Shown one piece after another: positions 1 through 6,597 of a stretch of DNA of 46,222 nt (positions are counted from its first letter, which is position 1; each line of letters opens with the position of its first letter). The translations under genes and the position numbers were made by a program. The stretch lies in assembly GCA_964619055.1 (NCBI GenBank), contig CAZUDB010000026.1:1-46222 (forward strand). Direction: 5' to 3'. The notes under the pieces are model-generated. The model was not told the DNA's origin, searched no databases, and saw only the letters and a list, made by a program, of their open reading frames with translations. Source of the DNA: CAYVUM01 sp964619055. GTDB lineage: Bacteria > Pseudomonadota > Alphaproteobacteria > Rhodospirillales > Defluviicoccaceae.

Positions 1-373
1 GCGGCGTGCCCGTCACGCCAGGGGGCGGCGTGGCTGCCCGTGGCGGTGGTGCCGGACTGCGAACGCCCGTCGCCTTTTGGCACTCCGTTACGACCCCACC
101 CAGGGCCATGTAGCCGAGCATACCGAAGCCGTCCTCCTTGAGGCGGCGGTCAAGATCGGACTCGCTGCTGGCGGCCGCCATGGCGTGGGACAGGATCGTG
201 TGGTCCCGACCCGTCAGCCCGTTGAACGCGCCCGAGGCAAAGCAGTCGCAATAGGGCTGACCCATGCCGCCGACGCGCGTGCAGTCCTCGGCCATCTGGG
301 CGATCTTGGCGTCCTGCGCGAGCGCGCCCCCGCTCAGCAGAACACTGAGGGCCACAAAACCGGATCGAAACAC
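1..373 (-). CDS. Small secreted cysteine-containing protein, cut off at window start
   Basis: The frame starts at a GTG (371-373) preceded by a good ribosome-binding site (ACGGAGG) and runs off the left edge without a stop, so the C-terminus is missing. The first 20 or so residues form a signal peptide: a short basic start, the hydrophobic stretch FVALSVLLSGGALA, then Ala-Gln at the likely cleavage site. The mature part has four visible cysteines, including a closely spaced pair in PYCDCF, and a Pro/Ala-rich stretch begins near residue 105. I do not recognise the family. It lies 17 bases downstream of the glycosyltransferase gene and may share its transcript. It is seen only as an exported protein; the function is unknown. 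Confidence 0.6.
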   Translation of the reverse strand, partial: MFRSGFVALSVLLSGGALAQDAKIAQMAEDCTRVGGMGQPYCDCFASGAFNGLTGRDHTILSHAMAAASSESDLDRRLKEDGFGMLGYMALGGVVTECQKATGVRSPAPPPRAATPPPGVTGTP

Positions 374-390
374 GATGACCTCCGTATGTC

Positions 391-1386
391 CTAAATCGCG
401 AAGTGGCGTCGAACAAAGGCCGGCGAGATCCGGGTCATGACCTGGCCCGCAATCATCAAGCTGCAATAGCTGCCGGCCAGCACCACGGCCAACACGGTCG
501 TGGCGGGGGACGCCTTGGTTGTCCGCCGGTCAGCTACGATCTTGCTCCACGTTCTGGGTATCCAGGACCGCAAGGACCAATAGCTCAACGCCAGCGGTGG
601 GCGCACCGCGTTGTTTCGCCGCCGTTTCGCGATCATGAAGTTGTCATAGCCCTCGCAGATCGCGCGGCGCACGAAATGGCCGACGCCATTGGGCGGCGGA
701 TGGGCGCAGCGTGCGGAGCGTTGCACGAAAACCCGCCGGCCGTTGGCCCGCATGGTTTTGATCAGCTCACCGCACTGCCCGCGATACTGATTGACCTCGG
801 GGAAGGGCGTCTCCACGAACAGGTCGCGGCGAAACGCCACGTTGTTGCCGAATACAATCTCGGCCTCGACCAGCCCGTCCGCGGGATCGCGCTGCGGGAA
901 GAACCAGAACAACGAAACGGCTGACGCGTAGAAACCCGTCGGCTCGATGTAGGTTGCTCCCGCCACCACATCGACGCTCGGATCGTCGAAGGATTGGACC
1001 AGACTCGACAGCCATCCCGGTTCGGGAATGACATCACTGTCCAGGAAAATGACGACGTCACCCCGACATGCTTCCGCGCCCCGATTTTTCATATCAATGT
1101 AGGAACCGCCCGGCACGGCCACGGGCGTGCACGTCACGCAGTCGGGTGTTCGGGCATTGATGCCTTGGGTTTCAGCCGCAAAGGCGTTCGGTTGGATGGC
1201 GTCCGGATCGTACATCAAGAGCACGTCGGCCGTAGCGGCACGTTCAGACGTCAGCTCGGCCAGTTGCTCCGCCAGACGCTTCATCATCGCCCGTGGCCGT
1301 GCTTGATCGGCCAGGAAGGCGTTTTCCCATTCGATGACGATGGATAGAGACTTAACGCGTGGGAACGTTTGCGTTGTATCCATCAC
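391..1386 (-). CDS. Family-2-like glycosyltransferase (GT-A fold) with C-terminal hydrophobic segment
   Basis: About 330 residues. The sequence opens with the beta-strand SLSIVIEWEN typical of GT-A sugar transferases. It carries the metal and nucleotide-binding DxD region as FLDSDVIPEPGWL, with MKNRGAEACRGD just before it, and FGNNVAFRRDLF in the acceptor half. A hydrophobic stretch near the C-terminus (about 295-315, TVLAVVLAGSYCSLMIAG) suggests membrane attachment. The sugar donor and acceptor cannot be told from sequence. Two starts are adjacent, GTG at 1386 and ATG at 1383, behind AAGGG; the ATG is just as likely. The next gene down is the small secreted protein. There is no polysaccharide locus in view. 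Confidence 0.8.
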   Translation of the reverse strand: MMDTTQTFPRVKSLSIVIEWENAFLADQARPRAMMKRLAEQLAELTSERAATADVLLMYDPDAIQPNAFAAETQGINARTPDCVTCTPVAVPGGSYIDMKNRGAEACRGDVVIFLDSDVIPEPGWLSSLVQSFDDPSVDVVAGATYIEPTGFYASAVSLFWFFPQRDPADGLVEAEIVFGNNVAFRRDLFVETPFPEVNQYRGQCGELIKTMRANGRRVFVQRSARCAHPPPNGVGHFVRRAICEGYDNFMIAKRRRNNAVRPPLALSYWSLRSWIPRTWSKIVADRRTTKASPATTVLAVVLAGSYCSLMIAGQVMTRISPAFVRRHFAI

Positions 1387-1454
1387 CCCTTATCCCGCCC
1401 CAATGGAGCCTTAATTCACCTCAGGGATGCCCCGACGTCAAGAAGCAGACGGCG

Positions 1455-2243
1455 TCAAATACGGTCGGCCGAGGCCGGCTCGGCCGGGGCGCGTTGTCGG
1501 TCATGCGCCTGGCCATGGCGCCGTTCGCGTGGTTCCTGTGCTGCCTCGACGAGAGCCCGGAAGAGGGCGCGGTCGCCGTCGGAGAGCAGGAACTCAGGAT
1601 GCCATTGCACACCCAAACAGAAGGTTAGGTGTGGGGCCTCGATCCCTTCGATGACGCCATCGGGCGCGTCGGCATTGACGATCACACCGTCTGGCACGTC
1701 GCGAGCGGCCTGATGGTGGGCACTGTTGACGGCGAGCTGATCTAGGCCGACGATCGTGGACAGCAGGGTCGCCGGCCGAATCGTGACCGCATGACCCGGT
1801 TCGTCCCTGGGGTTGGGCTGCTCGTGGGCGAGCGCGCCGGGCACTTCATCGGGGATGTGTTGGATCAAGGTGCCGCCCAGCGCCACGTGGAGCAACTGAT
1901 GGCCACCGCAGATACCGAGAACGGGCGTATCCGCCGCCAGCGCCGCCTGCGTGATCGACAGCTCAAAGGCGGTGCGGCTGTCCTTGACCTTGACCGTGCT
2001 GTGCCGCTCGGCGGCGCCGAACAGGGCCGGGTCCACGTCGAAGTCCCCGCCGGAAATGATCAGGCCGTCGATGGCGGCCAGCAGCTCCCCTGCCAGGGCC
2101 GGGTCATGGGGCAACAGCATGGGCAACCCGCCGGCTTGGGCCACGGCGTCCGCGTAGTTCTCGCGAAGGGCCAGCCACGGAAACTTCGAATAGCCGCCAG
2201 CGGGTTCACTGTCGCAGGTGATGCCGATAATGGGTCGCGTCAT
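1455..2243 (-). CDS. Gamma-glutamyl-gamma-aminobutyrate hydrolase family protein (class-I amidotransferase, peptidase C26)
   Basis: 262 residues from the ATG at 2243, where MTRPIIGITCD matches the normal N-terminus of this family; a longer frame upstream adds only non-homologous residues. The nucleophile elbow is LGICGGHQLL, and the remaining catalytic His and Glu are in QWHPEF. Between them lies the GGDFDVDP segment typical of PuuD-like enzymes. Family members hydrolyse gamma-glutamyl amides, for example gamma-glutamyl-GABA in putrescine breakdown. No other puu gene is nearby, so the substrate is open. The gene is divergent from tadA, with a 101-base region between the two starts. Confidence 0.88.
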   Translation of the reverse strand: MTRPIIGITCDSEPAGGYSKFPWLALRENYADAVAQAGGLPMLLPHDPALAGELLAAIDGLIISGGDFDVDPALFGAAERHSTVKVKDSRTAFELSITQAALAADTPVLGICGGHQLLHVALGGTLIQHIPDEVPGALAHEQPNPRDEPGHAVTIRPATLLSTIVGLDQLAVNSAHHQAARDVPDGVIVNADAPDGVIEGIEAPHLTFCLGVQWHPEFLLSDGDRALFRALVEAAQEPRERRHGQAHDRQRAPAEPASADRI

Positions 2244-2344
2244 GGCCGCAACGCTACACGGGCGACAGAAGTTGGGCAATGCACGTGACTGCGGACGTGA
2301 CCGCCCGCCAGCATCAGGCTTTGGGGACCAATCCACTCGAGCCG

Positions 2345-2779
2345 ATGGAGCAAGCACTCAACGAGGCGAAAACCGCGGCGGCGCGCGGTGAAGTGCCGGT
2401 GGGGGCAGTGATCATCGACCCTGTCTCTGGGGCCGTTCTGGCGGCGGCCGGCAACCGGGTGGAGGCGGACTTCGACCCGACTGCGCATGCCGAGATTCTG
2501 GTCCTTCGGGCTGCCGCCAAGCGTTTGGAGACGCCGCGCCTCGTCGGCTGCGATCTGGTCGTCACGCTAGAACCATGCGCAATGTGCGCCGCGGCCATTG
2601 CCCATGCCCGTATTCGCCGCCTCGTCTTCGGGGCCTACGATCCCAAGGGCGGCGGAGTGGAGCACGGCGCGCGCGTGTTTGAGCGAAGCACGTGTCTGCA
2701 CCGCCCCGAGGTGGTGGGCGGTGTGCGCGAACGGGAGGCCGCTGACCTGCTTCGGGCGTTCTTTGCGGAGCGGCGTTAA
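2345..2779 (+). CDS. tadA: tRNA-specific adenosine deaminase TadA
   Basis: 144 residues. TadA converts the wobble adenosine of tRNA-Arg(ACG) to inosine. The zinc-deaminase signature is complete: HAE (metal His and proton-shuttling Glu) in the first half and PCAMC for the two zinc cysteines. TadA hallmarks include the opening MEQALNEAKTAAARGEVPVG and the helix IAHARIRRLVFGAYDPKGG. I chose the ATG at 2345 because family members begin at this point. A frame from 2279 would add 22 residues unlike TadA. The gene converges on the isomerase gene that ends at 2823. Confidence 0.94.
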   Translation: MEQALNEAKTAAARGEVPVGAVIIDPVSGAVLAAAGNRVEADFDPTAHAEILVLRAAAKRLETPRLVGCDLVVTLEPCAMCAAAIAHARIRRLVFGAYDPKGGGVEHGARVFERSTCLHRPEVVGGVREREAADLLRAFFAERR

Positions 2780-2822
2780 GCGCATTGATTGCCACGCCGG
2801 GTGTCGGCGCGGGTGTAGGCGG

Positions 2823-3419
2823 CTAAGCGCCCACCTGCCTGGCCACGAAATCCAGCCGATCCTGGCCCCAGTATAGCTCCTCGCCCACGATGTAGGTGGG
2901 CACCGCGAACACCCCGCGGGCGACGGCCGCATCTGTTTCGGCGGCGTGGAGGTCGCCCGCGTTGGCGAAGGCTTCGCTTGCCCGAGTGGCGTCAAGATCC
3001 AACCCGACGCTGGCGGCGGCGGCCGCGATCACGGCAGGGTCGGCCAGATTCCGGTCCTGCTCCCACAGTGAGCGGCCGATCGCGATGCTAAACCCCAGAG
3101 CATCCCCGCCCATCTCCCGCGCGGCCAGCGTAACGTGGGCCGCCAGGCTCTCGTCGACGGGAAAGTGCGTGGGCTCCAACACAACCGTGAGGCCGAGATG
3201 GTCTCGCCAGCGCCGAAGCTCAGCGAGCCGGTAGGCCTGTCGTTCCGGCGAGCGCTTCGGGAGTGGCAGGCCCCCCGTCCTGGCAAAGACATCGCCGAGC
3301 CGGACCGGATGAACCACGACGTTCGCACCGGCGCGGGCGGCAATCTCGGCCAAGCGTGCACCGCCCAAGTAACTCCACGGTGATTGCATCGCCAGGTAGT
3401 AGTCGATTGTCTCCGTCAT
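2823..3419 (-). CDS. 2-hydroxychromene-2-carboxylate isomerase-like protein (DsbA/GST-kappa fold)
   Basis: 198 residues, the usual length for this family. The N-terminus MTETIDYYLAMQSPWSYLG is the thioredoxin-fold start, with Ser13 in the place of the DsbA active-site cysteine, as in HCCA isomerases that bind glutathione. The cis-proline loop is visible as GVFAVPTYIVGEELYWGQDR. The biochemical reference reaction is isomerisation of a naphthalene breakdown product, but many genomes carry these genes outside aromatic pathways. No other aromatic-degradation gene is in the window, so the substrate is unknown. It sits 59 bases downstream of the aldehyde dehydrogenase stop on the same strand and may be co-transcribed. 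Confidence 0.85.
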   Translation of the reverse strand: MTETIDYYLAMQSPWSYLGGARLAEIAARAGANVVVHPVRLGDVFARTGGLPLPKRSPERQAYRLAELRRWRDHLGLTVVLEPTHFPVDESLAAHVTLAAREMGGDALGFSIAIGRSLWEQDRNLADPAVIAAAAASVGLDLDATRASEAFANAGDLHAAETDAAVARGVFAVPTYIVGEELYWGQDRLDFVARQVGA

Positions 3420-3478
3420 CGCATGGTTCCCCGCTTGGTTTTGGGTGATCGGTTGGTCGGGTTGTGCGGCCCAGCGTG

Positions 3479-4993
3479 TCAGGCCGAATCCACCGTTACC
3501 TCAAACGTGACACCTTGGGCGAGCGGTAAGGCCGCCGTGCCGTTGATGGTGGCCGTCGATCGGCGCATGTATGATTTCCAGACGTCGGAACCTGCCTCAC
3601 GGCCGCCGCCTGTCTCCTTTTCGCCGCCGAAGGCACCTCCGATCTCGGCGCCGCTGGTGCCGATATTGACGTTGACGATGCCGCAATCACTGCCCGCCGC
3701 CGACAGGAACCGCTCGGACTCGTTGAGATCGCGCGTGAAGATGCTGGAGGAAAGGCCCTGGGGCACGGCGTTGTGCGAGGTGATCGCCTCGTCGAGGGAG
3801 CCGACGGGGATCACGTAAAGGATCGGTGCGAACGTCTCCTGGTGCACCACCTCGGTTTGCGCCGGCATCTCGACCAGGGCTGGGCGAACGTACCAGGCGT
3901 CCGGATACTCGGCCTCCAGGACGCGCTCACCGCCGAACACCGTGCCTCCATCGGCGGCGGCCGTTTCAAGGGATTCTCGCATGGCCTCGAACGCGACCCG
4001 GTCGATGAGCGGGCCCACATGGGTTTCGTTGTGGCGTGGATCCCCGATCCGGAGCGAACCGTAGGCGGCCTTCAGTCGGTCCAGCACCGGTCGATAGAGA
4101 TCACGGTGGACTAACAGTCGCCGCATTGTGGTGCAGCGCTGGCCGGCGGTACCGACGGCCGAGAACAGGATGGAGCGTATGGCGAGCTCCAGATCGGCCG
4201 AAGGCATGACGATGCCCGCATTATTGCCGCCCAGCTCCAGGATCAGCCGCGCAAATCGTGCGGCCACGTGGGGCGCCACTTCTCGTCCCATCCGCGCGCT
4301 GCCCGTGGCGCTGATCAGCTTGAGCCGCCGCGCCCGCGCCAGACGGTCGCCGGCTTCGCGGCCTCCGATCAGGACGTTGAGCAGTCCCGGCGGTGCGCGG
4401 TCGTCCCAGGCCGCGCAGGTGCGTTCAAATAGGGCTGCACAAGCCAGGGCCGTCAACGGCGTTTTCTCCGACGGCTTCCAGATCACCGGGTCACCGCACA
4501 CGATTGCCAGAGCGAAATTCCACGACCACACAGCACCGGGAAAGTTGAACGCCGTGATCACGCCCACGGGCCCGAGCGGATGCCAGAGTTCCATCATCCG
4601 ATGCCCGGGCCGCTCCGAGGCGATCGTGAGCCCATGAAGCTGGCGGGACAGACCCACGGCGAAATCGCAGATATCAATCATCTCCTGAACTTCGCCCGCG
4701 GCCTCGCTTTCGATTTTTCCGGTCTCGATGGTGATCAGATGGGCCAGCGCTGATCTGTGTTCGCGGAGCATGTTGGCGAACAGCCGCACAAGCTCGCCGC
4801 GGCGGGGCGCCGGCACGTTGCGCCAATGGGGAAAAGCTGCATCGGCGGCGTCGATGGCGGCAGCGGCGTCTTCCGGACGGCAAGGGGTCACGCGCGCAAT
4901 CTCGGTACCGTCGATGGGCGTATGGACCGGGAGTTCCCCGCCGCGCAGGTCCTCCAGCACGCCGAGACTCTCCAACTCTGTTCCGATATCCAT
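3479..4993 (-). CDS. ALDH7-family aldehyde dehydrogenase (alpha-aminoadipate semialdehyde / piperideine-6-carboxylate type)
   Basis: 504 residues from the ATG at 4993, which has AAGGA about eight bases upstream; the open frame continues to 5254 but without family similarity. The catalytic cysteine is in GTAGQRCTTMRR (near residue 289) and the general-base Glu in LELGGNN. The ALDH7 (antiquitin, AmaB) signature is strong: TAFNFPGAVWSWNFALA, the CGDPVIWKPSEKTPLTA block, and the tail block GGAFGGEKETGGGREAGSD. Family enzymes oxidise alpha-aminoadipic semialdehyde in lysine breakdown using NAD. No other lysine-degradation gene is adjacent. The gene is divergent from the histidine phosphatase gene, with a palindrome between them at 5134-5151. 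Confidence 0.9.
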   Translation of the reverse strand: MDIGTELESLGVLEDLRGGELPVHTPIDGTEIARVTPCRPEDAAAAIDAADAAFPHWRNVPAPRRGELVRLFANMLREHRSALAHLITIETGKIESEAAGEVQEMIDICDFAVGLSRQLHGLTIASERPGHRMMELWHPLGPVGVITAFNFPGAVWSWNFALAIVCGDPVIWKPSEKTPLTALACAALFERTCAAWDDRAPPGLLNVLIGGREAGDRLARARRLKLISATGSARMGREVAPHVAARFARLILELGGNNAGIVMPSADLELAIRSILFSAVGTAGQRCTTMRRLLVHRDLYRPVLDRLKAAYGSLRIGDPRHNETHVGPLIDRVAFEAMRESLETAAADGGTVFGGERVLEAEYPDAWYVRPALVEMPAQTEVVHQETFAPILYVIPVGSLDEAITSHNAVPQGLSSSIFTRDLNESERFLSAAGSDCGIVNVNIGTSGAEIGGAFGGEKETGGGREAGSDVWKSYMRRSTATINGTAALPLAQGVTFEVTVDSA

Positions 4994-5133
4994 GACCGCG
5001 TCCTTAATCGTCCTGACGGTTAGTGGGCGGTGGGCTTTCGTGGCCCGAATTGCCACTTGCCGCCGCCATTGACCGAGCTTCGTGCGGGCATCACACTCTT
5101 TGATGTCCGCGTTAGGTCGTGTGACACGCTGTT

Positions 5134-5151
5134 TTCGGCGCGTTCGCCGAA
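5134..5151. promoter_or_regulatory. Palindrome between divergent ALDH7 and histidine phosphatase genes
   Basis: The sequence TTCGGCG-cgtt-CGCCGAA is a perfect inverted repeat with 7-base arms and a 4-base loop. It sits 30 bases before the histidine phosphatase ATG (5182) and 141 bases before the ALDH start. It could be an operator or an RNA hairpin in the phosphatase leader. There is no T-run, so it is not a terminator. Function is inferred from position only. Confidence 0.35.
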
Positions 5152-5181
5152 GCAAGATAGACCCAGGGGACCCAAAACCAA

Positions 5182-5862
5182 ATGACCACTCGCCTGTTCC
5201 TTGTGCGCCACGGCGCAACAACCTTATCGGCGGAGGATCGGTTCGCCGGTGCAACGGATGTGGACTTGTCCGACGAAGGGCGTCGTCAGGCTAGTGGCCT
5301 GGCCGAGCGTCTGGCCGACAAACCGATCAGTGCGGTCTTTGCGAGCCCCATGAAACGAACGATGGAGACCGCGTCCATCATCGCCGCACCCCATAGCCTG
5401 ACCTTGCAGGTTCGTGACGGGTTGCGCGAGATCAGTCATGGCCGGTGGGAAGGCATGACGCGCAAGGAAGTGGAAGACAGCCATTCCGTGGAGTATCGCG
5501 AGTGGGAGACCGATCCGTTCACCTTCGCCCCGCTTGGCGGTGAGTCCGGCGTTAACGTTCTGGCCCGCGCATTGCCGGTCGTTCGTGAACTGGTGGCGAC
5601 CCACCGCGACGAAACCGTTCTGGTCGTCTCCCACAAGGCAACGATCCGGCTGATCTTGGCGAGCCTGCTCGGCTTCGACGCGCGCGGCTACCGCGACCGC
5701 CTTGACCAACACCCGTGTTGCCTCAACATTCTTGATTTTAAGGACACCGTGCGCGCCCGACTGATGTTGTTCAACGACGTGTCCCATTATGAAGGCGTAC
5801 CTGACGTGATCCTGTCCGGCCACTTGTCCAAGTGGTGGGATGTTGCTGACGCTGTGCCCTAA
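5182..5862 (+). CDS. Histidine phosphatase family protein (phosphoglycerate mutase-like)
   Basis: 226 residues with the full branch-1 histidine phosphatase site: the phosphate-accepting His in LVRHGATTL, Arg in SPMKRTMETA, Glu in REISHGRWEGM, and the second His in VSHKATIR. The arrangement resembles cobalamin-pathway CobC-type or broad-specificity sugar-phosphate phosphatases more than glycolytic mutase, but no cobalamin gene is nearby, so the substrate is undetermined. The start follows a purine-rich AGGGGACC stretch. The C-terminal part (SHYEGVPDVILSGHLSKWW) is family-like but does not reveal the substrate. Confidence 0.87.
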   Translation: MTTRLFLVRHGATTLSAEDRFAGATDVDLSDEGRRQASGLAERLADKPISAVFASPMKRTMETASIIAAPHSLTLQVRDGLREISHGRWEGMTRKEVEDSHSVEYREWETDPFTFAPLGGESGVNVLARALPVVRELVATHRDETVLVVSHKATIRLILASLLGFDARGYRDRLDQHPCCLNILDFKDTVRARLMLFNDVSHYEGVPDVILSGHLSKWWDVADAVP

Positions 5863-6173
5863 TCGCAAAGGGGTTATCGCTAAGCGGGTCAATAGTTGCC
5901 AGATAACACGCAGGAGATACAAATAGACACACTGTTGCCACTTGGCAACTCAACCAAAAATATGCCTAAAAATGGCCTATTTCCGTCATCTATGTTTCGC
6001 TTGACTCAATGGGCGCTCGTAAGACAACTGATGGGCAACGACAACGGTCACGACGGCTGCGCCTCGGGTATTAAATCCGCATAACGGAGGCTGGCGGGGT
6101 TTGTCGTGACTTGAGCGTCATGACGACGCCATTCGGGGTGTGGCGTTGGGGATCAGTTGGAGTATTCGGTAAG
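5863..6173 (+). promoter_or_regulatory. Long leader region before the cold-shock gene, with a 7-base-arm hairpin
   Basis: This 311-base stretch holds no convincing gene. It is clearly more AT-rich than its surroundings. It contains the perfect inverted repeat GTTGCCA-ct-TGGCAAC at 5934-5949, and the arm GTTGCCA also occurs at 5895-5901. A possible -35 element TTGACT is at 6001-6006, but no good -10 follows. Cold-shock genes often have long structured leaders that control translation with temperature, so a regulatory leader is a reasonable inference. The +1 site cannot be placed from sequence. Confidence 0.4.
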
Positions 6174-6380
6174 ATGGCCACAGGTACAGTCAAGTGGTTC
6201 AACGTGACCAAAGGGTATGGTTTCATCCGCCCCGATGATGACGGCAAGGACGCCTTCGTCCACATTACGGAGGTCCAGAGATCCGGCCTCGGCAATTTGA
6301 CAGAAGGCCAGCGCCTGAGCTTCACCCTGCAGCGTGCGGACAAGGGCGACAAGGCCGTGGACTTGGCCCCGGCGGACTGA
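6174..6380 (+). CDS. Cold-shock domain protein (CspA family)
   Basis: 68 residues, the normal size of a single cold-shock domain. It binds single-stranded RNA/DNA and acts as an RNA chaperone. The RNP1 motif is KGYGFI and RNP2 is DAFVHI, where most CspA proteins have DVFVHI. The start MATGTVKWFN is diagnostic and lies at 6174, with GGAG about 11 bases upstream. A longer frame from 6111 would add 21 residues with no family similarity. The gene stands alone with a long AT-rich leader before it and about 215 non-coding bases after it. A T7 run at about 6531-6537 lacks a convincing hairpin. Confidence 0.92.
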   Translation: MATGTVKWFNVTKGYGFIRPDDDGKDAFVHITEVQRSGLGNLTEGQRLSFTLQRADKGDKAVDLAPAD

Positions 6381-6597
6381 CGATTTGTCGCGACCGCAGA
6401 TGCCTGGTCGGTGAGGCGCCGCTTCGTCATCGGTCTCTCTGTCTCGGTCGGCCTCGAAAGCCAATAAGAACAACGCAAACTCGGGCTGGCTTGCGGCGAC
6501 GTCCATGTCGCGACTGTTGACCTGCTATTTTTTTACCGGCGCCAGCGCGCCTTGGCGGCGGATTGTTGCAGCCTCCTGCGTAGCGTCGGAAAGAACG

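Noticed and set aside
5896..6084. 62-codon frame in the cold-shock leader
   Set aside because: No family similarity or hydrophobic pattern, and the region is AT-rich with repeats; a regulatory leader is more likely.
6531..6537. T7 run after the cold-shock gene as a terminator
   Set aside because: The nearest stem (GCGAC/GTCGC) is short and too far from the T run.
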